64,000 nt of DNA, taken from the NCBI RefSeq assembly GCF_003605125.1, contig NZ_QPQT01000009.1:62001-126000 (forward strand), read 5' to 3'. The position numbers and the translations under genes are program-made. Origin of the DNA: Shewanella algidipiscicola (GTDB lineage: Bacteria; Pseudomonadota; Gammaproteobacteria; Enterobacterales; Shewanellaceae). Below, in pieces: positions 1 to 9,405 of this stretch; position 1 is the stretch's first letter, and each line of letters opens with the position of its first letter. The notes beneath the pieces were generated by a model, which was not told the origin of the DNA, made no database searches, and saw only the letters and a program-made list of their open reading frames with translations.

Positions 1-440
1 AGAACAAACACTTCATCGCCAACGGTGACCTCAATTTGCCCCTCAATCACCATAGCAGCCTCTTCACCTTCGTGTTGCAGCATCTCTTCACCGGTATCGG
101 CGCCAGGGGGGTATACTTCGTTCATCACTGACATGGCGCGGTTAGGATAATCCCGACCAATCAATTTGTAATCGAGGTTACCGTCACCAATGTCCAACAG
201 TTCGCCTGCGCGATAAACCACCTTTTGTTCACTCGGCTGGCTTGTTTCGATAGAAAAAAAGTCCACCAATGACATAGGCAGCCCAGATAATACTTTCTTT
301 AATGAACTGACCGAAGGACTCACACTGTTCTTTTCTATCATAGAGATAGTGCTATTGGTTACGCCTGCGCGTTTGGCCAACTCTCGTTGGGATAACCCCT
401 TCATTTTCCGAACAGCTTTGAGATTTGCACCTATATCCAA
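1..440 (-). CDS. puuR: PuuR-like XRE/cupin transcriptional repressor (partial)
   Basis: The N-terminal part of a regulator whose 3' end runs off the left edge of the window. The visible 146 residues have a helix-turn-helix (about residues 5-58, with LSQRELAKRAGVTNSTIS) followed by the start of a cupin domain (HEGEEAAMVIEGQIEVTVG). This is the architecture of PuuR, the repressor of putrescine utilisation in E. coli. The start is taken as TTG at 440, because AGGAGATG lies just upstream and the nearby ATG at 447 is out of frame. It is divergent from puuB across about 184 bases, and a PuuR-box-like sequence lies between them. Other XRE-cupin regulators are possible, but the surrounding puu genes support PuuR. 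Confidence 0.85.
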   Translation of the reverse strand, partial: MDIGANLKAVRKMKGLSQRELAKRAGVTNSTISMIEKNSVSPSVSSLKKVLSGLPMSLVDFFSIETSQPSEQKVVYRAGELLDIGDGNLDYKLIGRDYPNRAMSVMNEVYPPGADTGEEMLQHEGEEAAMVIEGQIEVTVGDEVFV

Positions 441-514
441 AAAACATCTCCTATCCAGCCGATTGGCGGCAAAACAATTTGTCATACTAGTTTGTATCAA
501 ACAAAAAAGCATGT

Positions 515-529
515 TAAATATAATCAACA
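515..529 (+). promoter_or_regulatory. PuuR-box-like operator
   Basis: TAAATATAATCAACA matches the E. coli PuuR recognition sequence as I remember it (AAAATATAATGAACA) at 13 of 15 positions. It sits between the divergent regulator and puuB, where a repressor site is expected. The function is inferred. Confidence 0.55.
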
Positions 530-624
530 AGTGTGAATTATAACTAACCCGAAGGCTAAAAGTACACTACTCGTCGGGTAGATTAAGTCGAATAACAACA
601 ATAAAACCCGATTTAGGAGCCAAA

Positions 625-1932
625 ATGCCCAGTAAGCCGCCTATCCACAGTGATCATTACCCCCAGTCCTACTACTTCGCCACGGCTAACGCATTAGAGC
701 CACAACCTAAACTGACCGAACACATCAAAGTAGATGTCTGCATTATCGGCGGTGGCTTTAGCGGTATCAACACTGCCATTGAGCTGGCTCAAAAGGGCTT
801 TAGCGTGGCCTTGCTTGAAGCCAAACGCATTGGATGGGGGGCATCGGGGCGAAATGGCGGTGAGCTTATTCGCGGCATAGGCCATAATGTGGAGCAGTTT
901 CGCAATGAGATAGGAGCCGAGGGGGTACAGGCGATCCATGAGATGGGGTTTGAAGCCGTCGACATAGTCAAAAACCGTATTAAACAACATAATATCGACT
1001 GTAACCTACAGATGGGTTACTGCGATCTCGCCATCAAACCTCGTCATATGACAGAGCTTGAAGCGGATTACCAAGAGATGGTTGCTCAAGGGCGCGGTGA
1101 AGGATTTACCTTGCTACACAAGCACCAAATCAAAGAGGTGATTGGCTCCGACTGTTATAGCGGCGCATTGGTTGACATGAACAGTGGTCATCTACATCCA
1201 CTCAATCTTGCGTTAGGCGAGGCTCGAGTGGCTCGTGCTTTAGGGGTGCAGATGTTTGAATACAGTGCCGCTACAAAAATTATCAAGGGCCAACGCCCGA
1301 CCGTCATCACCGAGCAGGGACAAGTGGATTGCCAATATGTGGTGTTGGCAGGCAATGCCTATATTGGCCATAAACTCGAAAGTTATGTCGGCGGAAAAGT
1401 ACTACCTGCAGGCAGTTACTTGCTGGCGACAGAGCCCCTGACTCAGGCCCAGTGTGACGAGATAATCCCCAAAAACATGGCCTTTGCCGATCTGCGTATC
1501 GACTTAGATTACTTTCATTTATCACAAGATAATCGCTTACTATTTGGCGGCCTGTGCACCTATTCGGGTAAAGATCCTAAAGACATCAATGCCGCACTGC
1601 GCCCCAACTTAGAAAAGGTCTTTCCGCAGTTAAAAGGGGTCAAAATTGACTACGAATGGGGAGGAATGATAGGCATTGGCGCTAATCGTTTACCGCAAAT
1701 AGGACGCCTACCCGACTGCCCCAATATTCTCTATGCGCAAGCCTATGCAGGCCATGGGGTTAACGCCACTCATATGGCGGCCAAGCTCATCAGTGAAGCA
1801 CTGACGGCTCAGGCTGAGCGCTTTGATATTTTTGATAAGGTGCAGCATATGACTTTTCCTGGTGGGCCGACCTTCAGATCGCCCATGCTGGCAGCCGGTA
1901 TGCTCTACCATAGATTTAAAGATCTGTTTTAA
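625..1932 (+). CDS. puuB: gamma-glutamylputrescine oxidase PuuB (FAD-dependent amine oxidase)
   Basis: A 435-residue FAD-dependent oxidoreductase of the DAO family. The dinucleotide-binding GGGFSG motif is at residues 42-47, followed by the acidic end of the second strand (LLEAK) and a GASGRNGG motif typical of PuuB/OrdL proteins. It is expected to oxidise gamma-glutamylputrescine to gamma-glutamyl-aminobutyraldehyde with release of ammonia and H2O2 in the cytoplasm. The start ATG is preceded by AGGAG. It is divergent from the PuuR-like regulator, and puuC, for the next pathway step, lies 1.3 kb downstream on the other strand. The upstream ligase puuA and the hydrolase puuD are not in this window. 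Confidence 0.88.
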   Translation: MPSKPPIHSDHYPQSYYFATANALEPQPKLTEHIKVDVCIIGGGFSGINTAIELAQKGFSVALLEAKRIGWGASGRNGGELIRGIGHNVEQFRNEIGAEGVQAIHEMGFEAVDIVKNRIKQHNIDCNLQMGYCDLAIKPRHMTELEADYQEMVAQGRGEGFTLLHKHQIKEVIGSDCYSGALVDMNSGHLHPLNLALGEARVARALGVQMFEYSAATKIIKGQRPTVITEQGQVDCQYVVLAGNAYIGHKLESYVGGKVLPAGSYLLATEPLTQAQCDEIIPKNMAFADLRIDLDYFHLSQDNRLLFGGLCTYSGKDPKDINAALRPNLEKVFPQLKGVKIDYEWGGMIGIGANRLPQIGRLPDCPNILYAQAYAGHGVNATHMAAKLISEALTAQAERFDIFDKVQHMTFPGGPTFRSPMLAAGMLYHRFKDLF

Positions 1933-1978
1933 TCGATAACGATTTTCGCTAGCTGAAATGCAATTTAATACAATCGCC

Positions 1979-2003
1979 AAAAGGAGCTATGAGCTCCTTT
2001 TTT
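1979..2003 (+). terminator. Rho-independent terminator after puuB
   Basis: A 9-bp stem, AAAGGAGCT / AGCTCCTTT, with a 3-base loop and a short T run, about 46 bases after the puuB stop codon. It sits between convergent genes. Confidence 0.85.
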
Positions 2004-2076
2004 ATGATTGTTAAATTGAGCTTTACGACTCTTATTGCGACGGCTTAACGAGGACTTCAATTAATAAGAGAAGCGG

Positions 2077-2940
2077 TTAAGCATCGGGGGAAACACCAGG
2101 TTCACAAGGGCTAATGGGCAAGTGATGATGACGGCCCCATTCGCTCCAAGAGCCATCATAAAGCAGCGTTTTACTGCAGCCCGATGCCACAGCGGCCAAA
2201 ATCAATATACAAGCTGTAATGCCTGAGCCACAAGTAAATATCCGCTCGATATTATCACCACCGTCCTGTTGAGCAAATAACGCCTGTAACACTGGCGTTG
2301 CTTGTAATTTATGCCCATCAAGCACCTCGCTAAACGGCAGATTAATCGAACCAGGAATATGACCACGGCGCACATTGGGGCGAGGTTCAGCCACTTCACC
2401 ATTAAAACGCGAGGCGGCGCGGGCATCAAACACGTGTGCATTGTCGGCATCAAATCGCGCCAATACATAAGCCATATCGCATACTAAACCCGCTTGATAT
2501 TGCCCCTTAAAGTGACCTTGACGCTGGTGTTGGTGATACAGCTCAGCCGTCATGCGCCCCTCAAGCAGCCACTGCGGTAAGCCACCATCGAGCACAAACA
2601 CACGCTCAAACCCCATCACTTTAAACATCCACCAGGCGCGTGGTGATGAATAAATACCTTGGTTATCATAGATAACCACAGTGCTATCACTGTCGATACC
2701 GAGATTGGCAATACCTTGATTGAACTGTTCGACACTAGGCATGGCATGCACTTGTGCAGCGCTGGTATCGCAAAACACCGTTTCTAAATCGATTTTCTGC
2801 GCCCTAGGTATGGCGATAAATTTATCATAAACAATAGGCGTCTTGCCTATGACGTTATCCATACTCGCATCGAGAACAATAACATCTGCTTCAAATAGAT
2901 TGGCTTCAAGCCAGGCAGTGCTAACTAAAGGGTATTGCAT
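2077..2940 (-). CDS. sseA: 3-mercaptopyruvate / thiosulfate sulfurtransferase (tandem rhodanese)
   Basis: A 287-residue protein of the two-rhodanese-domain SseA type. The first, inactive domain covers about residues 5-140 and the second about 165-280. The catalytic cysteine is Cys237 in the loop CGSGITA; the CGSGxTA form is the one associated with 3-mercaptopyruvate sulfurtransferases rather than thiosulfate-specific rhodaneses. A RGHIPGSINLPF stretch precedes it, as is usual in this family. It is a cytoplasmic enzyme that moves sulfane sulfur from mercaptopyruvate to thiol acceptors or cyanide. It lies between puuB and puuC on the puuC strand, but nothing ties it to polyamine breakdown. Confidence 0.85.
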   Translation of the reverse strand: MQYPLVSTAWLEANLFEADVIVLDASMDNVIGKTPIVYDKFIAIPRAQKIDLETVFCDTSAAQVHAMPSVEQFNQGIANLGIDSDSTVVIYDNQGIYSSPRAWWMFKVMGFERVFVLDGGLPQWLLEGRMTAELYHQHQRQGHFKGQYQAGLVCDMAYVLARFDADNAHVFDARAASRFNGEVAEPRPNVRRGHIPGSINLPFSEVLDGHKLQATPVLQALFAQQDGGDNIERIFTCGSGITACILILAAVASGCSKTLLYDGSWSEWGRHHHLPISPCEPGVSPDA

Positions 2941-3207
2941 TGTGACTCCAAACTGGCTGTGCCAATTGAAAAATCATGATTGCTTGGCAACATATACGAA
3001 TAACCTCGCTCGGTACAAGCAAAAAAAGACCAACAACAGTCTTGGTATCAATTGTAGGGCTACAATCTGCGCCCCTGCCTAGTGGGAAGTAAATGCCCCA
3101 TAAAAAACCGCACACTATGCATAATGATAGCGTGCGGTTACGGGGTTATCGCCAGCAACGCTTAGCGAGTGGCTGGACGACAGGCGGTGTTAATTAAGGC
3201 TTTTGAC

Positions 3208-4704
3208 TTAAAGCGCAATCCAAGTGGCCTTGATTTCAGTGTATTTATCAAAGGCATGCAGCGACTTGTCACGACCATTGCCCGACTGTTTATAGCCACC
3301 AAATGGCGCCGTCATATCACCGCCATCGTAATGGTTAATCCAAACCATGCCACTGCGCAGTGCCTTGGCAGTTTTATGCGCCTTGCTGATATCGCTCGTC
3401 CATACGCCAGCAGCCAGTCCATAGATAGTGTCATTGGCGATACGAATGGCGTCATCCATGCCCTCAAAACTTATCACAGACAACACAGGACCAAAGATCT
3501 CCTCTTTAGCGATGGTCATCTGATTGTTCACATTGGCAAAGATGGTTGGAGCCACATACACACCACCCGACTCAGCCATCACCTGCTCGCCGCCTTGCAC
3601 TAAGCTTGCCCCCTCGGCAACACCTGAGCGGATATAGGCCAATACGTTATCGAGCTGCTGCTGGTCAACAACCGCGCCACAAGTGGTGTCAGGATCGAGA
3701 GGATGACCCGGTTGCCATGCTTGCATCTCGGCGGCGATCAAGCCTATCAACTCATCCTTAACCCCAGCTTCCACCAGCAAACGAGAGCCAGCGGTGCACA
3801 CCTCACCCTGATTAAATGCAATGGCCGATGCTGCGGCAATGGCCGCTTCTTGCAAATTAGGCGCATCGTTAAAGACGATATTGGGACTCTTGCCCCCCGC
3901 CTCTAACCAGACTCGCTTCATATTAGACTCGCCAGCATAAATCATTAATTGCTTAGCTATTTTAGTTGAGCCTGTAAACACTAAGGTATCAACATCCATA
4001 TGCAAGGCTAATGCCTTACCCACAGTGTGCCCGAACCCTGGTAACACATTGAGCACCCCCTTAGGGATCCCAGCCTCGATGGCTAGCTGTGCCACACGAA
4101 TAGCGGTTAACGGCGATTTTTCTGATGGTTTTAATACCACACTGTTACCGGTTGCCAGCGCAGGGCCGAGTTTCCAGCAGGCCATTAACAACGGAAAATT
4201 CCACGGCACAATGGCCGCGACAACGCCCACGGCTTCGCGGGTGATCATGCCTATTTCGTTATGAGCCGTTGGCGCAATTTCATCGTAAATTTTATCAACC
4301 GCCTCTCCCGACCATCGCAGCGCTCTAGCAGCACCAGCAACATCCACGCAGGTGGAATAGCGAATAGGCTTACCCATATCTAAGGTTTCTAATAAGGCTA
4401 ATTCATCTTGATGTTGCTCAAGCAGTGAGGCAAAACGAATCATTACCTGCTTACGTTTAACGGGCGCCATCTGTGACCAATCACCGCGTTCAAACACGGC
4501 TCTACTACTTGCCACGGCAATATCGGCATCGGCAAGATCGCAACTGGCCACTTGCGCCAACACCTTGCCATCAATAGGGCTAATACAATCAAATGTCTCA
4601 CCAGACACCGCAGCGCAATATTCGCCATTGATAAATGCCTGACCATTAATTGATAGCGAATCTGCCATCTGCTGCCACTGTTCTCGACTTTGGGGAGTAC
4701 TCAT
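3208..4704 (-). CDS. puuC: gamma-glutamyl-gamma-aminobutyraldehyde dehydrogenase PuuC
   Basis: A 498-residue NAD(P)-dependent aldehyde dehydrogenase. The catalytic Cys is near residue 303 in NQGEVCTAGS, and the general-base Glu is in VWLEAGGKSPNIVF. The C-terminal FGGYKQSGNGRDKSLHA stretch is also as in E. coli PuuC. It oxidises gamma-glutamyl-gamma-aminobutyraldehyde to gamma-glutamyl-GABA and can act on other aminoaldehydes. The gene is divergent from the aminotransferase gene across a 250-base region that contains a PuuR-box-like site, so both are likely induced by putrescine. Confidence 0.88.
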   Translation of the reverse strand: MSTPQSREQWQQMADSLSINGQAFINGEYCAAVSGETFDCISPIDGKVLAQVASCDLADADIAVASSRAVFERGDWSQMAPVKRKQVMIRFASLLEQHQDELALLETLDMGKPIRYSTCVDVAGAARALRWSGEAVDKIYDEIAPTAHNEIGMITREAVGVVAAIVPWNFPLLMACWKLGPALATGNSVVLKPSEKSPLTAIRVAQLAIEAGIPKGVLNVLPGFGHTVGKALALHMDVDTLVFTGSTKIAKQLMIYAGESNMKRVWLEAGGKSPNIVFNDAPNLQEAAIAAASAIAFNQGEVCTAGSRLLVEAGVKDELIGLIAAEMQAWQPGHPLDPDTTCGAVVDQQQLDNVLAYIRSGVAEGASLVQGGEQVMAESGGVYVAPTIFANVNNQMTIAKEEIFGPVLSVISFEGMDDAIRIANDTIYGLAAGVWTSDISKAHKTAKALRSGMVWINHYDGGDMTAPFGGYKQSGNGRDKSLHAFDKYTEIKATWIAL

Positions 4705-4875
4705 TCTGACCTCTTAGCGGGTGATAAATCATCATAACGTTTGCAATCAACTTGCAGCGCGCTATTAAAAATAGCTACGCGTCTGGCTGCCTAGATTACG
4801 CCTTTCGTTAATAAAATTTCAATATTTTTTACAAAAAGATATTTTTTGCTACAAATAACGCACAAATCACTTTCA

Positions 4876-4890
4876 TGTTCATTATTTCTG
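4876..4890 (-). promoter_or_regulatory. second PuuR-box-like site in the puuC / aminotransferase control region
   Basis: Read on the minus strand the site is CAGAAATAATGAACA, which matches the remembered PuuR box at 12 of 15 positions, with the whole 3' part TAATGAACA identical. It lies 65 bases upstream of the aminotransferase start and about 170 bases upstream of puuC. Confidence 0.5.
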
Positions 4891-4954
4891 ACATAGCATA
4901 GCAAATATCGACCACTCAAAAAAACAACAAATAAACCGAATCAAGGTAGATGAT

Positions 4955-6283
4955 ATGGAACACGATAATAAGACAGGGCAAACACTCGACCACTATTGGA
5001 TGCCATTTACCGCTAACAGACAGTTTAAACAGAGCCCGCGACTACTCGCTCAAGCAGAAGGTATGTATTACACCGATGTGCACGGCCGTGCAGTGCTCGA
5101 TGGTACTGCAGGCCTGTGGTGTTGCAACGCAGGACATGGCCGCAAGGCCATTTCTGAGGCGGTGAGTAAACAGATCCACGAAATGGACTACGCCCCTTCG
5201 TTTCAGATGGGCCATCCTCTGGCATTCCAACTAGCCGAGCGCCTTGCCGACATCGCGCCCCCTGGCATCAATAAAGTGTTCTTTACTAACTCAGGCTCTG
5301 AGTCAGTCGATACGGCATTGAAGATTGCCCTCAATTATCATCGCGCCCGAGGTGAAGCCACTCGCACCCGCTTTATCGGACGTGAGCTGGGCTACCATGG
5401 CGTCGGCTTTGGTGGGATTTCGGTCGGCGGCATCGGCGGTAACCGCCGCACCTTTAGCCAGCAGTTACTCCAAGGGGTCGATCACCTGCCTCACACCTTA
5501 GACATCAACACCAATGCCTTTTGCAAAGGACTGCCCGAAACCGGAGCAGAAAAAGCCGATGTGCTAGAGCAATTGGTTGCCTTGCATGGTGCTGAAAATA
5601 TCGCGGCTGTGATTGTCGAGCCTATGTCAGGCTCTGCTGGGGTGATTTTACCGCCACAGGGTTACCTTAAACGACTACGTGAAATCACTAAAAAGCATGG
5701 CATCTTATTAATTTTTGATGAAGTGATCACAGGTTTTGGCCGCGTAGGTGATGCATTTGCGAGCCAGCGCTGGGATGTCAAACCCGACATGATCACCACG
5801 GCAAAAGCACTCAATAATGGCACCATTCCCATGGGCGCCGTGCTGATTGATGATGCGATTTATGATGCCAGCATGGATGCCCCCGAAGGTGCCATTGAGC
5901 TGTTCCATGGCTACACCTACTCAGGCCACCCAGTGGCCGCGGCAGCAGCATTAGCCACGCTCGATATTTATCAAGAAGAGCAACTCTTTGCCCGCTCGCG
6001 CTCACTTGAAGATTATTTTGAACAGGCGGTGCATAGCTTAAAAGGGCTGCCCAACCTTATCGACATTCGTAATACCGGCCTAGTCGCAGGCCTGCAATTT
6101 AGCCCAAGCGAAAAAGGCATAGGCAAACGCGGCTTTGGCATTTTTGAGACCTGCTTTAATAACGGCACCTTAGTCAGAGCGACCGGCGATATCATCGCCC
6201 TATCACCGCCACTGATTGTCGATAAACAGCAAATAGACCACATGGTCAATACGCTCAGTGATGCCATCACTGCGGTGGGCTAG
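4955..6283 (+). CDS. bauA: omega-amino acid (beta-alanine)--pyruvate aminotransferase
   Basis: A 442-residue class III PLP-dependent aminotransferase. The PLP lysine is near residue 284 in TTAKALNNGTIPMG, preceded by LLIFDEVITGFGRVG with the Asp that binds the pyridine nitrogen. The N-terminal DHYWMPFTANRQFK segment is typical of the beta-alanine:pyruvate transaminase group. It would convert beta-alanine to malonate semialdehyde, which the next gene's product can oxidise. In Shewanella-type puu loci such an enzyme could also act on putrescine or GABA, so the exact substrate is an inference. It is 56 bases upstream of mmsA on the same strand. Confidence 0.8.
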   Translation: MEHDNKTGQTLDHYWMPFTANRQFKQSPRLLAQAEGMYYTDVHGRAVLDGTAGLWCCNAGHGRKAISEAVSKQIHEMDYAPSFQMGHPLAFQLAERLADIAPPGINKVFFTNSGSESVDTALKIALNYHRARGEATRTRFIGRELGYHGVGFGGISVGGIGGNRRTFSQQLLQGVDHLPHTLDINTNAFCKGLPETGAEKADVLEQLVALHGAENIAAVIVEPMSGSAGVILPPQGYLKRLREITKKHGILLIFDEVITGFGRVGDAFASQRWDVKPDMITTAKALNNGTIPMGAVLIDDAIYDASMDAPEGAIELFHGYTYSGHPVAAAAALATLDIYQEEQLFARSRSLEDYFEQAVHSLKGLPNLIDIRNTGLVAGLQFSPSEKGIGKRGFGIFETCFNNGTLVRATGDIIALSPPLIVDKQQIDHMVNTLSDAITAVG

Positions 6284-6339
6284 TCGGCCAGCGTCCATCG
6301 AATCCATCTTTATATACCATTTTTAGGAATACCAGTGTT

Positions 6340-7830
6340 ATGCAACAGATAAACCATTACATCAACGGACAGCACAGCAACCAGAGTGAGCGTTCAAGCG
6401 CCGTATTTGAACCCGCCACCGGCGAACAAAGAGCCAGTGTCTCTTTAGCCAGCGCTGCAGAAGTGGCCGGCGCCATTGAGCTGGCGAAGAAAGCCCATGG
6501 CCCTTGGTCACAGATGACGCCGCTGAATCGCTCACGCATCTTATTTAAGTTTAAAGCCTTAGTCGAAGCCAACATGGATGAACTCGCGGCGATGATCACC
6601 CGCGAACACGGCAAAGTACTCGATGACGCCAAGGGCGAAATCATCCGTGGTTTAGAAGTGGTCGAATTTGCCTGTGGTATCCCCCACCTTTTAAAAGGCG
6701 AACATACCGAGCAAGTGGGTGGTGGCGTCGATGCATGGACATTGAATCAATCCTTAGGTGTGGTGGCCGGCATTGCGCCCTTTAACTTCCCTGTTATGGT
6801 GCCCATGTGGATGTTCCCTATCGCCATCGCCGCAGGCAACACCTTTATCATGAAGCCGTCAGAAAAAGATCCTAGCTCAGTGATGCGCATGGCCGAACTG
6901 CTTAGCGAAGCGGGTTTACCTGATGGCGTATTTAATGTCGTCAATGGCGATAAAGAGGCGGTCGATACCCTGTTAACCCACCAAGATGTTCAGGCAGTGA
7001 GTTTTGTAGGCTCGACCCCTATAGCGCAATACATCTATGAAACCGCCTCGAAACATGGCAAGCGCGTCCAAGCATTAGGCGGCGCTAAAAATCACATGTT
7101 ACTGATGCCAGACGCCGATCTTGACCAAGCCGTAAGCGCATTGATGGGCGCGGCTTACGGGTCTGCAGGAGAGCGCTGCATGGCCATTTCGGTAGTACTC
7201 GCTGTAGGTGACGCCGGTGATGCATTAGTCGACAAACTGCTACCGCAAATTAAGGCGTTACGAGTGGGTAATGGCCTAGAAACGGATATGGATATGGGGC
7301 CGCTCGTGTCGGCGCAGCATCTTGACAAGGTTCGCAGTTATGTTGATATCGGCGTGGCCGAAGGCGCGACACTGCTTGCCGATGGCCGTCAATTGAGCGT
7401 TGCCGATCACCAGCAGGGTTATTTCCTTGGAGGCTGCCTGTTTGACCACGTCACACCAGAAATGACCATATATAAAGAGGAGATCTTTGGCCCAGTACTG
7501 GCAATTGTACGCGTTAAAGATTATGCCCAAGCCCTTCAGCTGATCAACGAGCATGAATTTGGTAACGGCACCGCCATCTTTACCCAAAGCGGCGAAGCGG
7601 CGCGCCACTTCTGTCATCACGTTCAAGTGGGAATGGTCGGTGTCAATGTGCCTATCCCTGTGCCAATGGCGTTCCACAGTTTTGGCGGCTGGAAGCGTTC
7701 TTTATTTGGACCACTGCACATGCATGGCCCAGATGGCGTACGTTTTTACACCAAGCGCAAAGCGATCACCGCTCGCTGGCCTAAACCGAAAGAGGCGCAG
7801 GCTGAGTTTGTTATGCCGACAATGAAATAA
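6340..7830 (+). CDS. mmsA: CoA-acylating (methyl)malonate-semialdehyde dehydrogenase
   Basis: A 496-residue aldehyde dehydrogenase of the MmsA/BauC type. The catalytic Cys280 is in GSAGERCMA. The general-base glutamate of ordinary aldehyde dehydrogenases is missing: the equivalent segment reads QALGGAKNHM, as is known for the CoA-dependent MMSDH family. It converts malonate semialdehyde (or methylmalonate semialdehyde) plus CoA and NAD to acetyl-CoA (or propionyl-CoA) and CO2. With the preceding aminotransferase it forms a complete two-step route from beta-alanine to acetyl-CoA. Beta-alanine is one product of polyamine breakdown, which explains its place beside the puu genes. Confidence 0.85.
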   Translation: MQQINHYINGQHSNQSERSSAVFEPATGEQRASVSLASAAEVAGAIELAKKAHGPWSQMTPLNRSRILFKFKALVEANMDELAAMITREHGKVLDDAKGEIIRGLEVVEFACGIPHLLKGEHTEQVGGGVDAWTLNQSLGVVAGIAPFNFPVMVPMWMFPIAIAAGNTFIMKPSEKDPSSVMRMAELLSEAGLPDGVFNVVNGDKEAVDTLLTHQDVQAVSFVGSTPIAQYIYETASKHGKRVQALGGAKNHMLLMPDADLDQAVSALMGAAYGSAGERCMAISVVLAVGDAGDALVDKLLPQIKALRVGNGLETDMDMGPLVSAQHLDKVRSYVDIGVAEGATLLADGRQLSVADHQQGYFLGGCLFDHVTPEMTIYKEEIFGPVLAIVRVKDYAQALQLINEHEFGNGTAIFTQSGEAARHFCHHVQVGMVGVNVPIPVPMAFHSFGGWKRSLFGPLHMHGPDGVRFYTKRKAITARWPKPKEAQAEFVMPTMK

Positions 7831-7900
7831 ACCTATAAAACGATTAAAAAACAGGTGAAGTTCTCACTGCACCTGTATATGTTTAACAATTGGAGATGTA

Positions 7901-8266
7901 ATGACAACACAAGTCGATGCCATCGTTAACCTAGCTCAGCATACTGCAAAGATTGAGCACTATGAGGTGGCCAAAGAGAAAGTGATCTCTGGTGACCCAA
8001 AACAACAGCTCGAAAACCATTATTCCAGCCCATGCGATCAGTTTCACACTGGTGTATGGCAAGGCGAACAAGGCAGCTGGAAGGTCAATTACACTGAGCA
8101 CGAATATTGCGAAATTTTAGCGGGAAGCAGCCAGATCACCGACAGCTTAGGCAATAGCATTACCGTGACAAAAGGCGATCGCTTTGTGATCCCAGCAGGC
8201 TTCGCCGGAGTGTGGAAAGTAATTGAACAATGTAGAAAAATTTACGTCATCTTTGAACCGAAGTAA
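7901..8266 (+). CDS. small cupin-domain protein (DUF861 type)
   Basis: A 121-residue single-domain cupin. Typical pieces are the HEYCEILAG and RFVIPAGFAGVWKVIE stretches, with the C-terminal KIYVIFEP common in the DUF861/ureidoglycolate-hydrolase-like cupins. It has no DNA-binding domain and no signal peptide. It lies 70 bases after mmsA on the same strand, with AATTGGAG as ribosome binding site, and is probably the last gene of the aminotransferase operon. The substrate is unknown; a role in handling an amine or aldehyde intermediate is only a guess from position. Confidence 0.75.
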   Translation: MTTQVDAIVNLAQHTAKIEHYEVAKEKVISGDPKQQLENHYSSPCDQFHTGVWQGEQGSWKVNYTEHEYCEILAGSSQITDSLGNSITVTKGDRFVIPAGFAGVWKVIEQCRKIYVIFEPK

Positions 8267-8388
8267 CTGAGTTCGATTGTGAGTAATCGCCATGCTGTCT
8301 CAGCAATTGCAGCTGTTGTTTGGCTAAATTTGGTATTTTTACTCGTTTAATAATACCGATGTCAACAAAGTGAAATGGAGATATTACC

Positions 8389-9111
8389 GTGCATAAAAAA
8401 TTTAATAAGAAACGGATTGCCCAAGTGGCAGGTTTGACCTTAGCCGCAACCTTACTCTCACCATTAGCGCAAGCTGAAGTATCTGGCGAAGTCAGTGTCA
8501 CTAACGACTACCGCTTTCGTGGCGTGTCACAATCGGCTGGCGATTTTGCCATACAAGCTAGTATCGATTACAGCATGGACAGTGGCTTCTTCGTTGGCGC
8601 TTGGGGCAGTAATGTCGACTTTGATGATCCAGAAGATGGTAATGGTGCCGACATAGAGGTCGATCTCTATGCAGGCTACGCGGGAGCCATTGGTGAAGAA
8701 GTCGAATATGACGTAACTTTGCTTTACTACACCTACCCAGGTGATGATGTCTCGCAAGATTACCTTGAAGGCTCTGTCGGCTTCTATTTTGCCAACTTCC
8801 ATGCAGCCTATTGGTATACTAATGACTATGGTGGGAGCGACTTAGATTATCACTACACTGAGCTAAACTACGGTTGGGAATTTGCCGACAACTGGAGCCT
8901 AGACCTGCATGTAGGCTACAACTTTGGCGATGCCCCTGATGATGATATGGGTAAATATGTCGACTACTCAATTGGTGTCTCAACAGAGCTTGCTGGCATC
9001 GGCTTATCTGCCGCTTGGTTAGATAACGATATCGATAGCGAGTACCAATTTGATGAAGGCAGCTTCCGTAATGACAGCACTTTCTTAGTCTCGGCAAGTT
9101 ACGCTTTTTAA
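8389..9111 (+). CDS. TorF-family putative outer-membrane porin
   Basis: A 240-residue exported beta-barrel protein. The GTG start is chosen because ATGGAGATATTACC lies upstream and a signal peptide with cleavage after LAQA follows (about residue 27). The mature part begins EVSGEVSVTNDYRFRGVSQS, the hallmark of the TIGR02001 (TorF) family. The rest is rich in alternating aromatic and acidic residues and ends in SASYAF with a C-terminal Phe, as needed for barrel insertion. The transported substrate is unknown. It follows the catabolic operon by 120 bases but has room for its own promoter. Confidence 0.82.
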   Translation: MHKKFNKKRIAQVAGLTLAATLLSPLAQAEVSGEVSVTNDYRFRGVSQSAGDFAIQASIDYSMDSGFFVGAWGSNVDFDDPEDGNGADIEVDLYAGYAGAIGEEVEYDVTLLYYTYPGDDVSQDYLEGSVGFYFANFHAAYWYTNDYGGSDLDYHYTELNYGWEFADNWSLDLHVGYNFGDAPDDDMGKYVDYSIGVSTELAGIGLSAAWLDNDIDSEYQFDEGSFRNDSTFLVSASYAF

Positions 9112-9156
9112 GCACTTAACCTGATATGAAGTGCAGAGCACTCATTGCCCATCAAA

Positions 9157-9179
9157 AAAACCGCCATTTGGCGGTTTTT
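9157..9179 (+). terminator. Rho-independent terminator after the TorF-family gene
   Basis: AAAACCGCC-ATTT-GGCGGTTTTT, a symmetrical stem flanked by A and T runs. It may act on both strands between convergent genes. Confidence 0.85.
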
Positions 9180-9228
9180 AACTATCACTCAATACATTTA
9201 CCTGTAACGCATTTACCATAAGCCGACA

Positions 9229-9405
9229 CTAGTCGGTTAATTTAGGGCTTTCACCATTACGGATCTTATCGGCCAGTAAGCGCCACTCCTGCCCTAGTTG
9301 CTCATGATGTTGTTTTCGCTCTGGAAAAGTCGTAGATAAACGCTCTACCAATTCAGCTTGTTGTTCACATAAACGCGCCCAGCGGCGTGCATTAGAAAGC
9401 TGCAT
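9229..9405 (-). CDS. small hypothetical protein
   Basis: A 58-residue basic and acidic protein, probably helical and cytoplasmic (begins MQLSNARRWARLCEQQAELV, ends SPKLTD). The ATG at 9405 is preferred over longer starts because AAGGATG sits at the right distance upstream. No recognised domain and no membrane segment were found. It stands alone, convergent with the TorF-family gene. Confidence 0.55.
   Translation of the reverse strand: MQLSNARRWARLCEQQAELVERLSTTFPERKQHHEQLGQEWRLLADKIRNGESPKLTD

Noticed and set aside
3169..3603. 144-codon plus-strand reading frame opposite puuC
   Set aside because: Antisense shadow of the strongly conserved aldehyde dehydrogenase gene.
7851..7875. Hairpin ACAGGTG...CACCTGT between mmsA and the cupin gene as a terminator
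   Set aside because: Large 12-base loop and no T run; the genes are probably co-transcribed.
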